A DNA stretch of 44,734 nucleotides from positions 1-44,734 of IMG/VR virus record IMGVR_UViG_3300045003_000131. One strand, given 5' to 3'. The notes under the pieces were generated by a model. It did not search any database and had not been told where the DNA came from. It saw only the letters and a program-made list of their open reading frames with translations. Origin of the DNA: a virus. The position numbers and the translations under genes were made by a program. Below, piece by piece: positions 31,788 through 38,988 of the stretch. Position 1 is the first letter of the stretch; every line of letters begins with the position of its first letter.

Positions 31788-33088
31788 GGCGTGGAATTGA
31801 TAGTGCGGTCGATCACGGCCTGCTTGGCGATCTGCGTCTCGATCTCGCGGCAGTCGATGGAGCCATTGAGGACAAGGTGCTGCACAAGGACGGCGTTCTT
31901 CTGGCCGTTGCGCCAGACCCGATCCTCGGCCTGCGAAATTTCCGTGGGGTCGTAGGTCTCCTCCAGGAAGATGACGTGGCTCGCCGCCGTCAGCGTGATC
32001 CCGGTCGAGCCGGCGCCAATCGTGACGACGATGGCGCGGTGCTGCGGGAGATGCTGGAAGGCGTCCACGGCCGCCTGCCGGCTCTCGGTGGACATCGTGC
32101 CCTCGTAGCGCAGCGGGTGCAGACCCATTTCCGCCATGATCGCCACGGCGCGGTTGAGCGTCGCGTGATGGCAGACGAAGACGACGATCTTGCCGGCGCT
32201 TGCCGCCTCGCGCAGATGCTCCTGGACCTCGGGCAGCGCCAGCTTGGCCAGCGCGGTCTGCATCCGCACCTCGGCCGTCTCGGTGAACTTGCAGCCAGGG
32301 AACCGCTCCAATTCGCGCGTGCGCTCGAAGGTCAGCTCCTCGGCCAGCGCGCGGCTGGCGGCGCCGGCGGCCGTGATCCGCACGATCTGCCTCGTCTTGG
32401 CTGGCAGGTCTTTCAGCACGTCGCGCTTCATCCGGCGCAGCATCACTCCGCGCAGGCAGCCATCCAGCCAGCCGCCGCAGCTCTCGGCGCGCAGCATGAA
32501 GATGTCGCGAGGCATCCGCAGCCCGAGCCAGTAGAGCAGGCTCCAGAGCTGGCCAGCGTCGCGCGTGACCGGCGTGCCCGTCAGCAGAATCTTGCGCTTG
32601 GCCTCCAGGGGCAGCGTCCATTCGTCGCCGAGCACCTGCCGGCAGCGGATCGTGAACGGATTGCGGATCAGGTGCGCCTCGTCGCAGATCACCAGCTCCC
32701 AGGTGATCGCCCGCAGTTGCACCTCGAACTTGCGGAGCTGGTCGTAGCTGACGACGACAATCGGGCAGCTCGGAATGTAACGCTTGGCGATGCAGCACAG
32801 CCGGCGCTCAGTCAGCCACAGCGCCAGCTCGCGCAGCCAGTTGAGCCGCAGCCCGGCAGGGCAGCAGATGAGGACGCGCGCGTTCGCGGGCAGGGAATTG
32901 ATGACCTCGATGGCCTGACAGGTCTTGCCCAGGCCCATGTCGTCGCCCAGGAGCGACGCGCTACGGCCGCGCAGCCACTCGGCGCCGTCCTGCTGAAACG
33001 GCATCAGCGCCGGGCGCGGTCGCAGCTCGAAGGGCAGCCGGTGGTAGATGCCGGCACGGTCCTGGATCATGGGCTGGCGTCGGCTCAT
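31784..33088 (-). CDS. SNF2-family helicase
   Basis: 434 aa from the ATG at 33088 (ATGA overlap upstream); the Q-motif-like LMPFQQDGAEWL follows. Walker A DDMGLGKT (49-56), DEAH (136-139), LTGTPVTR (motif III), and the C-terminal helicase half with VCHHATLNRAV, IGAGSTGITLTAAS and AEDRVWRNGQ (motif VI). This is a compact SMARCAL1/HepA-like translocase found in many phages. Coupled to the Topo VI-A-like gene, it could supply ATP-driven DNA remodelling to it. Confidence 0.92.
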   Translation of the reverse strand: MSRRQPMIQDRAGIYHRLPFELRPRPALMPFQQDGAEWLRGRSASLLGDDMGLGKTCQAIEVINSLPANARVLICCPAGLRLNWLRELALWLTERRLCCIAKRYIPSCPIVVVSYDQLRKFEVQLRAITWELVICDEAHLIRNPFTIRCRQVLGDEWTLPLEAKRKILLTGTPVTRDAGQLWSLLYWLGLRMPRDIFMLRAESCGGWLDGCLRGVMLRRMKRDVLKDLPAKTRQIVRITAAGAASRALAEELTFERTRELERFPGCKFTETAEVRMQTALAKLALPEVQEHLREAASAGKIVVFVCHHATLNRAVAIMAEMGLHPLRYEGTMSTESRQAAVDAFQHLPQHRAIVVTIGAGSTGITLTAASHVIFLEETYDPTEISQAEDRVWRNGQKNAVLVQHLVLNGSIDCREIETQIAKQAVIDRTINSTP

Positions 33089-33285
33089 GCTGGCTTGAGC
33101 GTCTTGCCGGTCGTGCCGGAGGCCCTGATCTCCTGGACAATGGCCACGCGCAGCCGGGACTCGATCTTCTCGAACCATTCCTCCGAGACGCGGGTGAACT
33201 TGTCGGCGAGGTGCGGACGCTCTTGGTGAAGGACAACCATGGAGAATTCCCGCACGGCCGTCCGGTTGATTAGTGGAGTGTTCAT
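33085..33285 (-). CDS. Hypothetical protein behind an internal promoter
   Basis: 66 aa, helical, no family recognised. It is the first gene after a 35-nt gap that carries the shared element and a perfect TATAAT. Coupled by ATGA to the helicase. The ATG lies only 8 nt past the -10 box, so its mRNA may be nearly leaderless. Confidence 0.7.
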   Translation of the reverse strand: MNTPLINRTAVREFSMVVLHQERPHLADKFTRVSEEWFEKIESRLRVAIVQEIRASGTTGKTLKPA

Positions 33286-33292
33286 CGCCCCT

Positions 33293-33298
33293 ATTATA
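33293..33298 (-). promoter_or_regulatory. Consensus -10 box (TATAAT)
   Basis: On the minus strand the sequence reads TTTGATATAATAGGGGCG-ATG. The hexamer is a perfect sigma-70 -10, directly preceded by the TTG end of the shared element. No -35 at 17 nt is visible. With initiation 6-8 nt downstream, transcription would begin at or next to the start codon at 33285. Confidence 0.55.
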
Positions 33299-33299
33299 T

Positions 33300-33325
33300 C
33301 AAATGGGTTCGGTAAGAATCTCAGG
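33300..33325 (+). promoter_or_regulatory. Shared phage element, copy 3
   Basis: CAAATGGG-TTCGGTAAGAA-TCTCAG: CAA again 8 nt before TTC, same core as copy 4, arms GGTTC/GAATC. It fills the gap between the genes ending at 33321 and starting at 33285, next to a TATAAT. Confidence 0.6.
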
Positions 33326-33572
33326 TCCGCCGCCGTTTGCAGGCACTTACGCGACTCTTCCGGGGCGTCGATTTTGCTTGATCGCGTTTTTTCGGTCTTC
33401 CGATTTCTAGCTCAATCACACCCACCAATATCGGCTCGCCGTTGGTCGGGCATGGCGCCCAAAAGTTCGTCTCAGCGTCGATTGGGCGCGTCAGTCGGCT
33501 TAGTTTGATCCGCTTGTGGTTCTTCCCGCAGCGCGAGCAGAATAGAATGTCGGTGATGACGGAGGTCTTCAC
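33321..33572 (-). CDS. Small zinc-binding-like protein
   Basis: 83 aa. CSRCGKNH near residue 12 and CPTNGEP near 41 give a likely treble-clef or ribbon metal site, followed by a strongly basic tail (RPKKRDQAKSTPRKSRVS). Nucleic acid binding is likely. Common type in phage early regions. ATGA overlap upstream. Confidence 0.7.
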   Translation of the reverse strand: MKTSVITDILFCSRCGKNHKRIKLSRLTRPIDAETNFWAPCPTNGEPILVGVIELEIGRPKKRDQAKSTPRKSRVSACKRRRT

Positions 33573-33904
33573 AGCAGCTCCCCTTGCTCCTCGGCCGGCG
33601 GCCGTGGCGCCGCGCGCAGCCGTTGCACAAGCTCCATGTCCAGGCCCTCGACCCGCTTGCAGCTCGCCATGGCGTTGACGTGCATGTCCAGGTCCGTCAC
33701 GGCGCGCCCGGCCGTGAGATCGGCGCCGATCTTCTCGGCCCGCTCCAGGACCAGCAGCGCGACGCGAAGGGCCGCGACGCGCTGCTCGGCCTGCTCGGGA
33801 CTCATGCGGCGCTCCGCGATCAGGCGCGGATAGACCTTGTGCCTCATTTCGATCTCGCGCGCGATCTCGGCCCGCGCGCCGGCGAGAGTGATTGTGAAGT
33901 CCAT
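33569..33904 (-). CDS. Hypothetical helical protein
   Basis: 111 aa, mostly charged helices (AEIAREIEMRHKVYPRLIAE), no membrane or metal motif. Starts 4 nt after the upstream stop and ends in an ATGA overlap. No family recognised. Confidence 0.7.
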   Translation of the reverse strand: MDFTITLAGARAEIAREIEMRHKVYPRLIAERRMSPEQAEQRVAALRVALLVLERAEKIGADLTAGRAVTDLDMHVNAMASCKRVEGLDMELVQRLRAAPRPPAEEQGELL

Positions 33905-33908
33905 GGGA

Positions 33909-34196
33909 TCAGGCGCCGGCGGTGGCGAAGATGCGCAGCAGATCGCGGAACGGACCAGCCTGCGCCATTTTTATCGTCATGCCGTCGCACTTCATGAAGC
34001 CGGCGCGCTCGATCTCGCCCAGGTGCTTCGCGATCTTGGCGAGCTGGCCGCGCGTCAGCACAATTCCCTCGTCATAGACGCGCGGCTTGACCGGAGTTGA
34101 GCCGGTTTTTACCGGCCGAGCCGGCACGCGATAAGTGGCCGGCAGATGGGCGCCGATCATGCGGGACGGCGCAGCCCGTTGGATTGTCTGGATCAT
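33909..34196 (-). CDS. Hypothetical protein with possible HTH
   Basis: 95 aa. A basic N-terminus is followed by TRGQLAKIAKHLGEIERAGF, which resembles a winged-helix or HTH segment. The gene contains a perfect small hairpin (gccggt-tttt-accggc, 34101-34116). It starts 1 nt after the previous stop. Role unknown. Confidence 0.65.
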   Translation of the reverse strand: MIQTIQRAAPSRMIGAHLPATYRVPARPVKTGSTPVKPRVYDEGIVLTRGQLAKIAKHLGEIERAGFMKCDGMTIKMAQAGPFRDLLRIFATAGA

Positions 34197-34197
34197 T

Positions 34198-34392
34198 TCA
34201 GTGGTTGAGGTTGACGATGCCCGATGGAGTGACGGTGAAATTGACGCCGGAGCTGAGGTGCAAAACGCGAACGTCAGCTCCGCTCTTTCTGGCCAGCCGC
34301 TTGCCCATGCGAATCGACTGGCGCAGATGATCCCGGCGCGCCAGCTCCTCGCCGGCCGCGTTGGTGATGCTGAACCGCGCCGGCGCTTTCAT
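34198..34392 (-). CDS. Hypothetical small protein
   Basis: 64 aa from the ATG at 34392, chosen for the ATGA overlap with the upstream gene. Basic helix (RRDHLRQSIRMGKRLARKSG) then beta (VRVLHLSSGVNFTVT). No family recognised. Confidence 0.65.
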   Translation of the reverse strand: MKAPARFSITNAAGEELARRDHLRQSIRMGKRLARKSGADVRVLHLSSGVNFTVTPSGIVNLNH

Positions 34393-34607
34393 GAGAGATT
34401 CAGGTAATACTCCAGGAGATACGCGGCATAACTGGGCAGCAGCTCCAACTTCTCCCAGCGCGCCAATACCTCCGGCCGGGCATTGACCCATGCCAGAATC
34501 GCAGCGTGCGGACTGCCGTCCTTGCGCTTGCTGACCGCGAACCGGAGGGATTGCACCTCCGGCTCGGTGATGATCTCGCCCAGCTTGACGGTGCGGCGCT
34601 CGCTCAT
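34389..34607 (-). CDS. Hypothetical small protein
   Basis: 72 aa from the ATG at 34607 (ATGA overlap). Charged N-half, then an aromatic amphipathic C-end (LLPSYAAYLLEYYLNL). No motif. Confidence 0.65.
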   Translation of the reverse strand: MSERRTVKLGEIITEPEVQSLRFAVSKRKDGSPHAAILAWVNARPEVLARWEKLELLPSYAAYLLEYYLNLS

Positions 34608-34951
34608 GGCTTCGCAGCGTCCCCAAGCTGCCCGGTCTGCCAGTAGCGCGAGGCGCCGGCGCACTGGCGGAATTCGGCCTGCGGGCGCGTGTTCATGTCC
34701 TTGTCGTAGGCCGTGCCGTGGCAGATGAAATCGCCATGGCCGCAGCCATCGAATTCCGCCAACAGGGCGAGACGGGCGCGGCCGACCTCGCGCTTGGTGG
34801 CCGGCTTGTCCTTGCCATCGAGCCGGCGCAGCCGGTTGACGACGGCGCCGAATTCCTCGTGATTGCCGAACCGAAACGGGCAGCTCGCGCACTGGCTCGG
34901 CACCTCCGGGAATTTCGGGCGCCAATGCGGATGACGTTGGGCGGCACTCAT
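34604..34951 (-). CDS. Cysteine-cluster phage protein
   Basis: 115 aa. SQCASCPFRF near the start, DFICHGT in the middle and RQCAGASR near the end give four conserved cysteines plus a histidine, a pattern shared by many phage proteins and probably binding zinc or an Fe-S cluster. Function unknown. ATGA overlaps on both sides. Confidence 0.75.
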   Translation of the reverse strand: MSAAQRHPHWRPKFPEVPSQCASCPFRFGNHEEFGAVVNRLRRLDGKDKPATKREVGRARLALLAEFDGCGHGDFICHGTAYDKDMNTRPQAEFRQCAGASRYWQTGQLGDAAKP

Positions 34952-35316
34952 CGGGCGATCTCCGGGTTATCCGCGTCCGGCAAGCTCCGGCCGTTGTCTG
35001 GATCAATGCCGAACTTGGCCGCGTTCTGCATCGCCTCGATGTCCTCGGCTGTGAGCGTGTCCAGGCGGATGAACTGCCAGAGCTGCGAATCCTCCGGGAA
35101 CTTGGCGCGAAGGGCGCCGAGCAGCGGCGGCACCGTGTCCATGGCGTCGCGTGTCCAGTCAACGAAATCGGAACCGGGCGCCAGGATGGCTGCCATCAAG
35201 TAAGCGAGATCGGCGCCTACGTTCTGCTCGCGGAAGGACTCGAACGCGGCAAAGGCCGTCTCATATACGGCCACAGCCAGCGCCCGGCGCGCCGCGTCGC
35301 TGGGGTGCGGCTTCAT
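34948..35316 (-). CDS. Hypothetical protein
   Basis: 122 aa from the ATG at 35316, which overlaps the upstream stop (ATGA). Helical, acidic in the C-half. No membrane, metal or nucleotide motif. No family recognised. Confidence 0.7.
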   Translation of the reverse strand: MKPHPSDAARRALAVAVYETAFAAFESFREQNVGADLAYLMAAILAPGSDFVDWTRDAMDTVPPLLGALRAKFPEDSQLWQFIRLDTLTAEDIEAMQNAAKFGIDPDNGRSLPDADNPEIAR

Positions 35317-36032
35317 GCGGCCACCTCCCAACCCTGCGAGCGCGCGAACCGTTCCGCCTCTTCCCAGCTCACGCGATGGCAGCCGGCGACGATCCCGGCC
35401 GCGTTGATCGCGTCGAGCTGGTAGTTTCCAACCCGGCACGTCTCGCCGTTGCGATGCCAGCCGGCCCGGCGCGAGATCGCGAACGCGAACGCCCGGCGCG
35501 CGTCGTCAATCGGCACGCGGGCGCCCTTGCTGGTCTCCATCTCTTCGCCGATCCGCCGCAGCATGACGGGCAGGTTCAGCGCGTGCGGCAGGCTGTGGCG
35601 TTCGCCGGCGCGCCAGCTCGCGACGATCTCCGGCGACTTCGCCAGCAGCCGCGCGGCCTTGGCCGCCTGCTTGCGCGCGAATTCGGCCAGGAATTCCGCG
35701 TGCTTCTCCGCGCGCAGCTCCTCGGCCTTGGCCAGCGAATTCATCAGCCGGCGCGTGATGACCTCGGGCACCTGCGCCACGTCGGCGACGTGATAAACGG
35801 GCAGATGCGAGACGGCCGACAGCGCCAGCGACTTGTGGCGGCCCGTGCTCGGCGAGTAGTCGCGCTCAGTGAAGAGGACAGACCGCGCGCCGTTGCGCGG
35901 ATCAACGAACAGGCGCGCAATCTGGAAATGCGGCCCGTAGCTGTAGAGGGTGGCGCCCTCGCTGTAGAAGTGCGAACCGCTCGCGCGGTTGCATCCGTGC
36001 GCCCAGGCGTGGGCGACTTGCTTGTTATTCAT
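35313..36032 (-). CDS. Conserved phage protein, YSYGPHFQIAR type
   Basis: 239 aa. The N-terminal 80 residues follow a pattern I know from other phages and plasmids (VAHAWAHG ... FYSEGATLYSYGPHFQIARLF ... VLFTERDYS--TGRH), role unknown. The middle is a long charged helix (EELRAEKHAEFLAEFARKQA) and the C-terminus a compact domain with WHRNGETCRVGNYQLDA. It begins 150 nt after the previous gene, with a hairpin in the gap. Confidence 0.75.
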   Translation of the reverse strand: MNNKQVAHAWAHGCNRASGSHFYSEGATLYSYGPHFQIARLFVDPRNGARSVLFTERDYSPSTGRHKSLALSAVSHLPVYHVADVAQVPEVITRRLMNSLAKAEELRAEKHAEFLAEFARKQAAKAARLLAKSPEIVASWRAGERHSLPHALNLPVMLRRIGEEMETSKGARVPIDDARRAFAFAISRRAGWHRNGETCRVGNYQLDAINAAGIVAGCHRVSWEEAERFARSQGWEVAA

Positions 36033-36142
36033 GGCGTGATGGCCCGGCGCTGCCGGCTGTCGGCGCTGCCCGCGTTCGTGCGGGTTCGTTCGCGTGAGCT
36101 GGCATCGTTCGGGAAATTGTTGGGTGCGGTTGGCACAGCTTG

Positions 36143-36173
36143 CAGCCCTCGCCGGGTTCGCCGGCGAGGGCTG
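36143..36173. repeat. Perfect 13-bp inverted repeat in a 150-nt gap
   Basis: cagccctcgccgg and ccggcgagggctg around loop gttcg, about 10 nt after the stop of the DUF932-type gene in the leftward direction. There is no U-tract on either strand, so it is not a standard terminator. It could protect the 3' end of an mRNA, pause transcription, or act as a binding site. The rest of the gap (36033-36182) shows nothing recognisable. Confidence 0.75.
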
Positions 36174-36182
36174 GGGGCTGGG

Positions 36183-37310
36183 TCAGACGTTCGCGAGCTT
36201 GAGCACTTCGCCGGCGCGCTTCTCCAGGTCAACGCGGGCGTCGATATAATCGAACCCGCGAGCGTAGGCGGTCAGACCTTGCACGAGGTCCCAAACCGTC
36301 GCGCATCGGCCTTCCTCGCGCTCGGCGCTGGCGATTGCTTCCTTCACCTCGGACGAGGTGAAATTGAAGCCCTTGCGCTTGAGGAACGCGCCCAGCTCGG
36401 CCGGGCGATCGTCGCGCCACTCTTCCAGGCCGACGCCCGCCAGCTCGCGCAGTTCGAGCACCTGCGCCCGCTTGATCGCGTCAAGTTCGGGCGTCGCGTC
36501 GCGCTCGACGTACTCGCGCAGCGCCGGAAACGCCTCGCTGTCGAAGCGGTACGGCCCGTTTTGGCTGTGGCGGATGACGAGCTTGTTCACATTCTGCGCG
36601 CCCCAAACGATATGGTTGCCGCAGACGACGTTGAACAGGAAGGTCATCAGCCCGAACGAACGCGCGCCCACCTCGGAATTCCAGAGGAAGAACCCCCGGT
36701 TGAGCTTGGCGCGCGGGCCGGCTTCGAGCAGCGAACCGCCGTCGATCATGAAAATGAAACAGTCATGATCGGACGCATACAAGCCGGAGGGCTTGGGCGC
36801 GCCGGTGGCGATGTCATAGGCCAGCGGGTTATGGAACTTCCCGCCCGACCGCTCGACGATCCGCCCGGCCGCGTCCGCAACGTCAGCGTCCCAAATCCGG
36901 CCGTAGCTCTGCGAGGTGACGGCGGCCAGATCGCCGGCCGTGCCCTCGTTCGCCAGGGTCATAAACTTGAGCGTGTTGCGGTCAGCCTTGCGGATGCCTT
37001 CATTGAGGCACTGCGCGGTCAGCTCGACGGGCAGCTTGCGCAGATACCCAGCAGGCGCGCCGACCCAGCCGGCGAGCTGCGAGAATCCCCAATGCGTCGG
37101 AGTCACCGGCGCGATTGCGGAGTTGATGAGGAGCCGGCCGCCCTCGGCCTTCGCCTCGATCCTGGGCAGATCAATATCCACCGACCGAGCGCGCAGGCGG
37201 CGCGAGTGGACCGAATCGCGGAGGGCTTGCAGCGTCTCGAAACGCTGATCGGCCGGGCGCGTCGCCCACTGGTTGCTGGCTTCCATCAGGTTGATGCCTT
37301 GCGTGTTCAT
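36183..37310 (-). CDS. DUF932-type phage/plasmid protein
   Basis: 375 aa from the ATG at 37310. Segments HWGFSQLAGWVGAPAGYLRKLP, then LAAVTSQSYGRIWDADV, and LMTFLFNVVCGNHIVWGA mark the DUF932 family, common in phages and plasmids; its biochemical role is not known to me. It starts 2 nt after the previous stop and is followed by a strong hairpin. Confidence 0.85.
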   Translation of the reverse strand: MNTQGINLMEASNQWATRPADQRFETLQALRDSVHSRRLRARSVDIDLPRIEAKAEGGRLLINSAIAPVTPTHWGFSQLAGWVGAPAGYLRKLPVELTAQCLNEGIRKADRNTLKFMTLANEGTAGDLAAVTSQSYGRIWDADVADAAGRIVERSGGKFHNPLAYDIATGAPKPSGLYASDHDCFIFMIDGGSLLEAGPRAKLNRGFFLWNSEVGARSFGLMTFLFNVVCGNHIVWGAQNVNKLVIRHSQNGPYRFDSEAFPALREYVERDATPELDAIKRAQVLELRELAGVGLEEWRDDRPAELGAFLKRKGFNFTSSEVKEAIASAEREEGRCATVWDLVQGLTAYARGFDYIDARVDLEKRAGEVLKLANV

Positions 37311-37312
37311 GT

Positions 37313-37603
37313 TCAGATAACCGCCGGCGCGTCGGCTGTCCGGGCCGCCGGCGGAAATGCCGGTTTGTTCCCGTAGGCCGCCGCGATTGGCGGTAATTCG
37401 AGCAGACCAGCGAGCCGCAAGGCCGCGCACTGGTCGCAAAGTCCGTGAGTCATTCCATCGGGCGCGCACTCGCGCGCCAGCGCCTCGGCCGCCGCGCGGT
37501 CGCTGCAATCCATGCAGACACGCGCGACGAGCTGAGGGCGGAACGCCTCGGCCATGCCGAGGAAAGCGCGAGGGGTTGCGGTGGCTGTGGCGTTCATTGT
37601 CAC
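37313..37603 (-). CDS. Small Cys-rich hypothetical protein
   Basis: 96 aa. VCMDCSDRAA and GLCDQCAALR give two C-x2-C pairs, likely a zinc site. Second gene of the leftward unit, coupled by ATGA (37600-37603). Met3 is an alternative start. Confidence 0.7.
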   Translation of the reverse strand: MTMNATATATPRAFLGMAEAFRPQLVARVCMDCSDRAAAEALARECAPDGMTHGLCDQCAALRLAGLLELPPIAAAYGNKPAFPPAARTADAPAVI

Positions 37604-37863
37604 CAGTCGCCGAACGTGCAGACCGGGCCGCAGGCGCCGCGCGAGTGCGGGCCGCCGGGCGCGAAGTGCGCGCGGATCGCAGCGCAGCGCATGGCGTCAG
37701 CCTCGCGCCGGTTGCTGCGCCAGCCGGGCCGCGCGCTCGCGCCGTTCATCAGCTCGACGCAGCGCGGGCAGCTCGGGTCATACCGATTGAAAACACGGGC
37801 GCACGCTGGCGCGTGCTGGGTCGCTGTCGTCGCTGTGGCTGTCATCGCTGGACCTTCACTCAC
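37600..37863 (-). CDS. Small Cys-rich protein, first gene of the leftward chain
   Basis: 87 aa. SCPRCVELMNG and GACGPVCTFGDW with basic residues between (WRSNRREADAMRC) suggest a metal-binding protein of a type seen in other phages. Copy 4 of the shared element lies 21-46 nt upstream of its start, and a weak gaagg ribosome site precedes the ATG. Met7 is an alternative start. Confidence 0.7.
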   Translation of the reverse strand: MSEGPAMTATATTATQHAPACARVFNRYDPSCPRCVELMNGASARPGWRSNRREADAMRCAAIRAHFAPGGPHSRGACGPVCTFGDW

Positions 37864-37883
37864 TCAGAATTCTAGCACGGGTT

Positions 37884-37909
37884 CAAGCTGTTTCGGTAAG
37901 AAACTGAGC
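37884..37909 (+). promoter_or_regulatory. Shared phage element, copy 4
   Basis: CAAGCT-GTTTC-GGTAA-GAAAC-TGAGC: inverted repeat GTTTC/GAAAC (37890-37894 with 37900-37904), upstream of the first leftward gene (37863). Best match to copy 2. Confidence 0.6.
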
Positions 37910-38002
37910 GATTGAGGTGCAGACCCTAGAACCCCCTGCGCCCTGGTCGCTGCCCTGGTCAGCAGCTCGCCGGCCCAACCCTCCGGCCGCTTGCGCGCCT
38001 GC

Positions 38003-38078
38003 TGTCCTTGTCCTGTCCTTGTCCTTGTCCGTGTCCTTGTGGGACCGAGGTGGGACGTGGGTGGGACCTGGGTGGCAC
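38003..38078 (+). repeat. Iteron-like repeats: tandem TGTCCT, then phased GTGGGAC
   Basis: TGTCCT-type units stand head to tail at 38003, 38009 (5 nt), 38014, 38020, 38026 (TGTCCG) and 38032. They are followed by GTGGGAC at 38039, 38050 and 38061 and GTGGCAC at 38072, each exactly 11 nt apart, one DNA turn. Such phased sites are typical of replication-initiator or regulator arrays. Confidence 0.75.
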
Positions 38079-38281
38079 CCCTGACGCTGGGCCGGCTCGC
38101 TCGGTGGCACTGTGCCCGATCCGCTGGCCGCTGGCCCTGGTCCCCTGCCCGCCCTGCGACGCGCTGACGCCATGACCCGCCCCCGGCTCGGGTCCTTCCC
38201 GGCACGGCACGCCCCGAGGGTTTGTCCACCCTTTCGGGTTTTTCAGGCGCGGCATTTTTTGCCGGTTGGGTCGTCCAAAAT

Positions 38282-38297
38282 TGTTCCACGTGGAACA
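38282..38297. other. parS: parS-like centromere site (ParB consensus)
   Basis: TGTTCCACGTGGAACA is a perfect 16-bp palindrome and matches the chromosomal ParB-binding parS consensus (TGTTTCACGTGAAACA and its TGTTCCACGTGGAAC variants). No ParA or ParB is recognisable in the window. A host ParB could bind it, for segregation of a plasmid-like state or for regulation of the adjacent gene at 38365. Confidence 0.8.
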
Positions 38298-38364
38298 CGA
38301 TCGGGTCGTCTTGTCGCAACTCGCTTGACGAAAGCGGTCGCCGGGTCCATGGGGTCTGTAACCG

Positions 38365-38988
38365 ATGCCAGCTTCGGTAAGCACCCCAAGGGCGGATGGG
38401 GGCGTTTCCCCCGAGGAACGCCAGCGCAAGGCGCGCTACTTCGGGGCCTACTCCCAATTTTCGAGCGCCCTCAGCTCACACGACCGCGCTCGGATCAACG
38501 GCAGCGCGTCGCCGGCGTGGGATGACAAGCGCACGATCTCGTTCCCGGTGATCGAGGACAGCCCGGCCTACCGCAGCGATTGCCCGGACGATCTGGCGGC
38601 CGACCTCGACGAGCTGGTGGCGCATTTCGGGAAGGGCGCGCTCGCGGCGATCGCGGTCTGGCTCCATGACCGCGCGGCGATGGACCTCAGTGGCGTGATC
38701 TCGATCGAGCAGTTCTACGTCGCGATCGCGCGCATCAAGGAGGCGAAGAGTCCGCGCCTAGAGGCTTATCTGGCCGAGATCGCGATGGGCCGGAACCTCC
38801 ACGAGAACCTGAACGGCTACGCGATCGCGGCCCACTTCGGCCTCAAGCCGCAGACGATCCACGAAATGCTGGCCGACACGTGCCACGCGCTTCGCCGGCC
38901 GAAGCCACTCTCAAAGGCGAACACGAAGCGGTACAGCAAAACGCAGTACCGTCATCACGTGGAGCGCCCCGCAACCACCCGCGCATGA
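38365..38988 (+). CDS. Possible HTH DNA-binding protein, first rightward gene
   Basis: 207 aa. A helical core (ELVAHFGKGALAAIAVWLHD ... GVISIEQFYVAIARI) and a likely HTH at about 155-180 (NGYAIAAHFGLKPQTIHEML), followed by a basic C-terminal tail. It is the first gene right of the non-coding hub and 68 nt past the parS-like site, so a regulator or partition/replication role is possible. TTCGGTAAG, the core of the shared element, overlaps its first codons but without the CAA flank. Confidence 0.7.
   Translation: MPASVSTPRADGGVSPEERQRKARYFGAYSQFSSALSSHDRARINGSASPAWDDKRTISFPVIEDSPAYRSDCPDDLAADLDELVAHFGKGALAAIAVWLHDRAAMDLSGVISIEQFYVAIARIKEAKSPRLEAYLAEIAMGRNLHENLNGYAIAAHFGLKPQTIHEMLADTCHALRRPKPLSKANTKRYSKTQYRHHVERPATTRA

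Larger units (their letters stand above)
37864..38364. promoter_or_regulatory. 0.5-kb non-coding hub between early-left and late-right transcription
   Basis: No credible gene in 501 nt: overlapping frames here read as repeat-encoded low-complexity sequence. It holds the shared element (37884-37909), tandem hexamers (38003-38037), 11-nt-spaced heptamers (38039-38078), small hairpins with T runs (accc-tttc-gggt-tttt at 38228-38243 and cggca/tgccg at 38250-38264) and a parS-like palindrome (38282-38297). It could combine promoters with a replication origin or partition site. Confidence 0.65.

Noticed and set aside
34101-34116. Terminator hairpin gccggt-tttt-accggc
   Set aside because: It lies within a gene and has no U-tract downstream.
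35151-37376. 741-codon open frame on the plus strand
   Set aside because: Antisense to the DUF932-type and YSYGPHF-type genes, which have recognisable motifs; it is low-complexity.
38365-38390. Fifth copy of the shared element (TTCGGTAAG at 38373)
   Set aside because: The core is present but the CAA flank and spacing are missing, and a 9-mer can recur by chance in 45 kb.
37959-38457. Genes on the minus strand across the hub
   Set aside because: Frames encode only repeat-derived low-complexity peptides, lack coupling to neighbours, and cross the parS palindrome.
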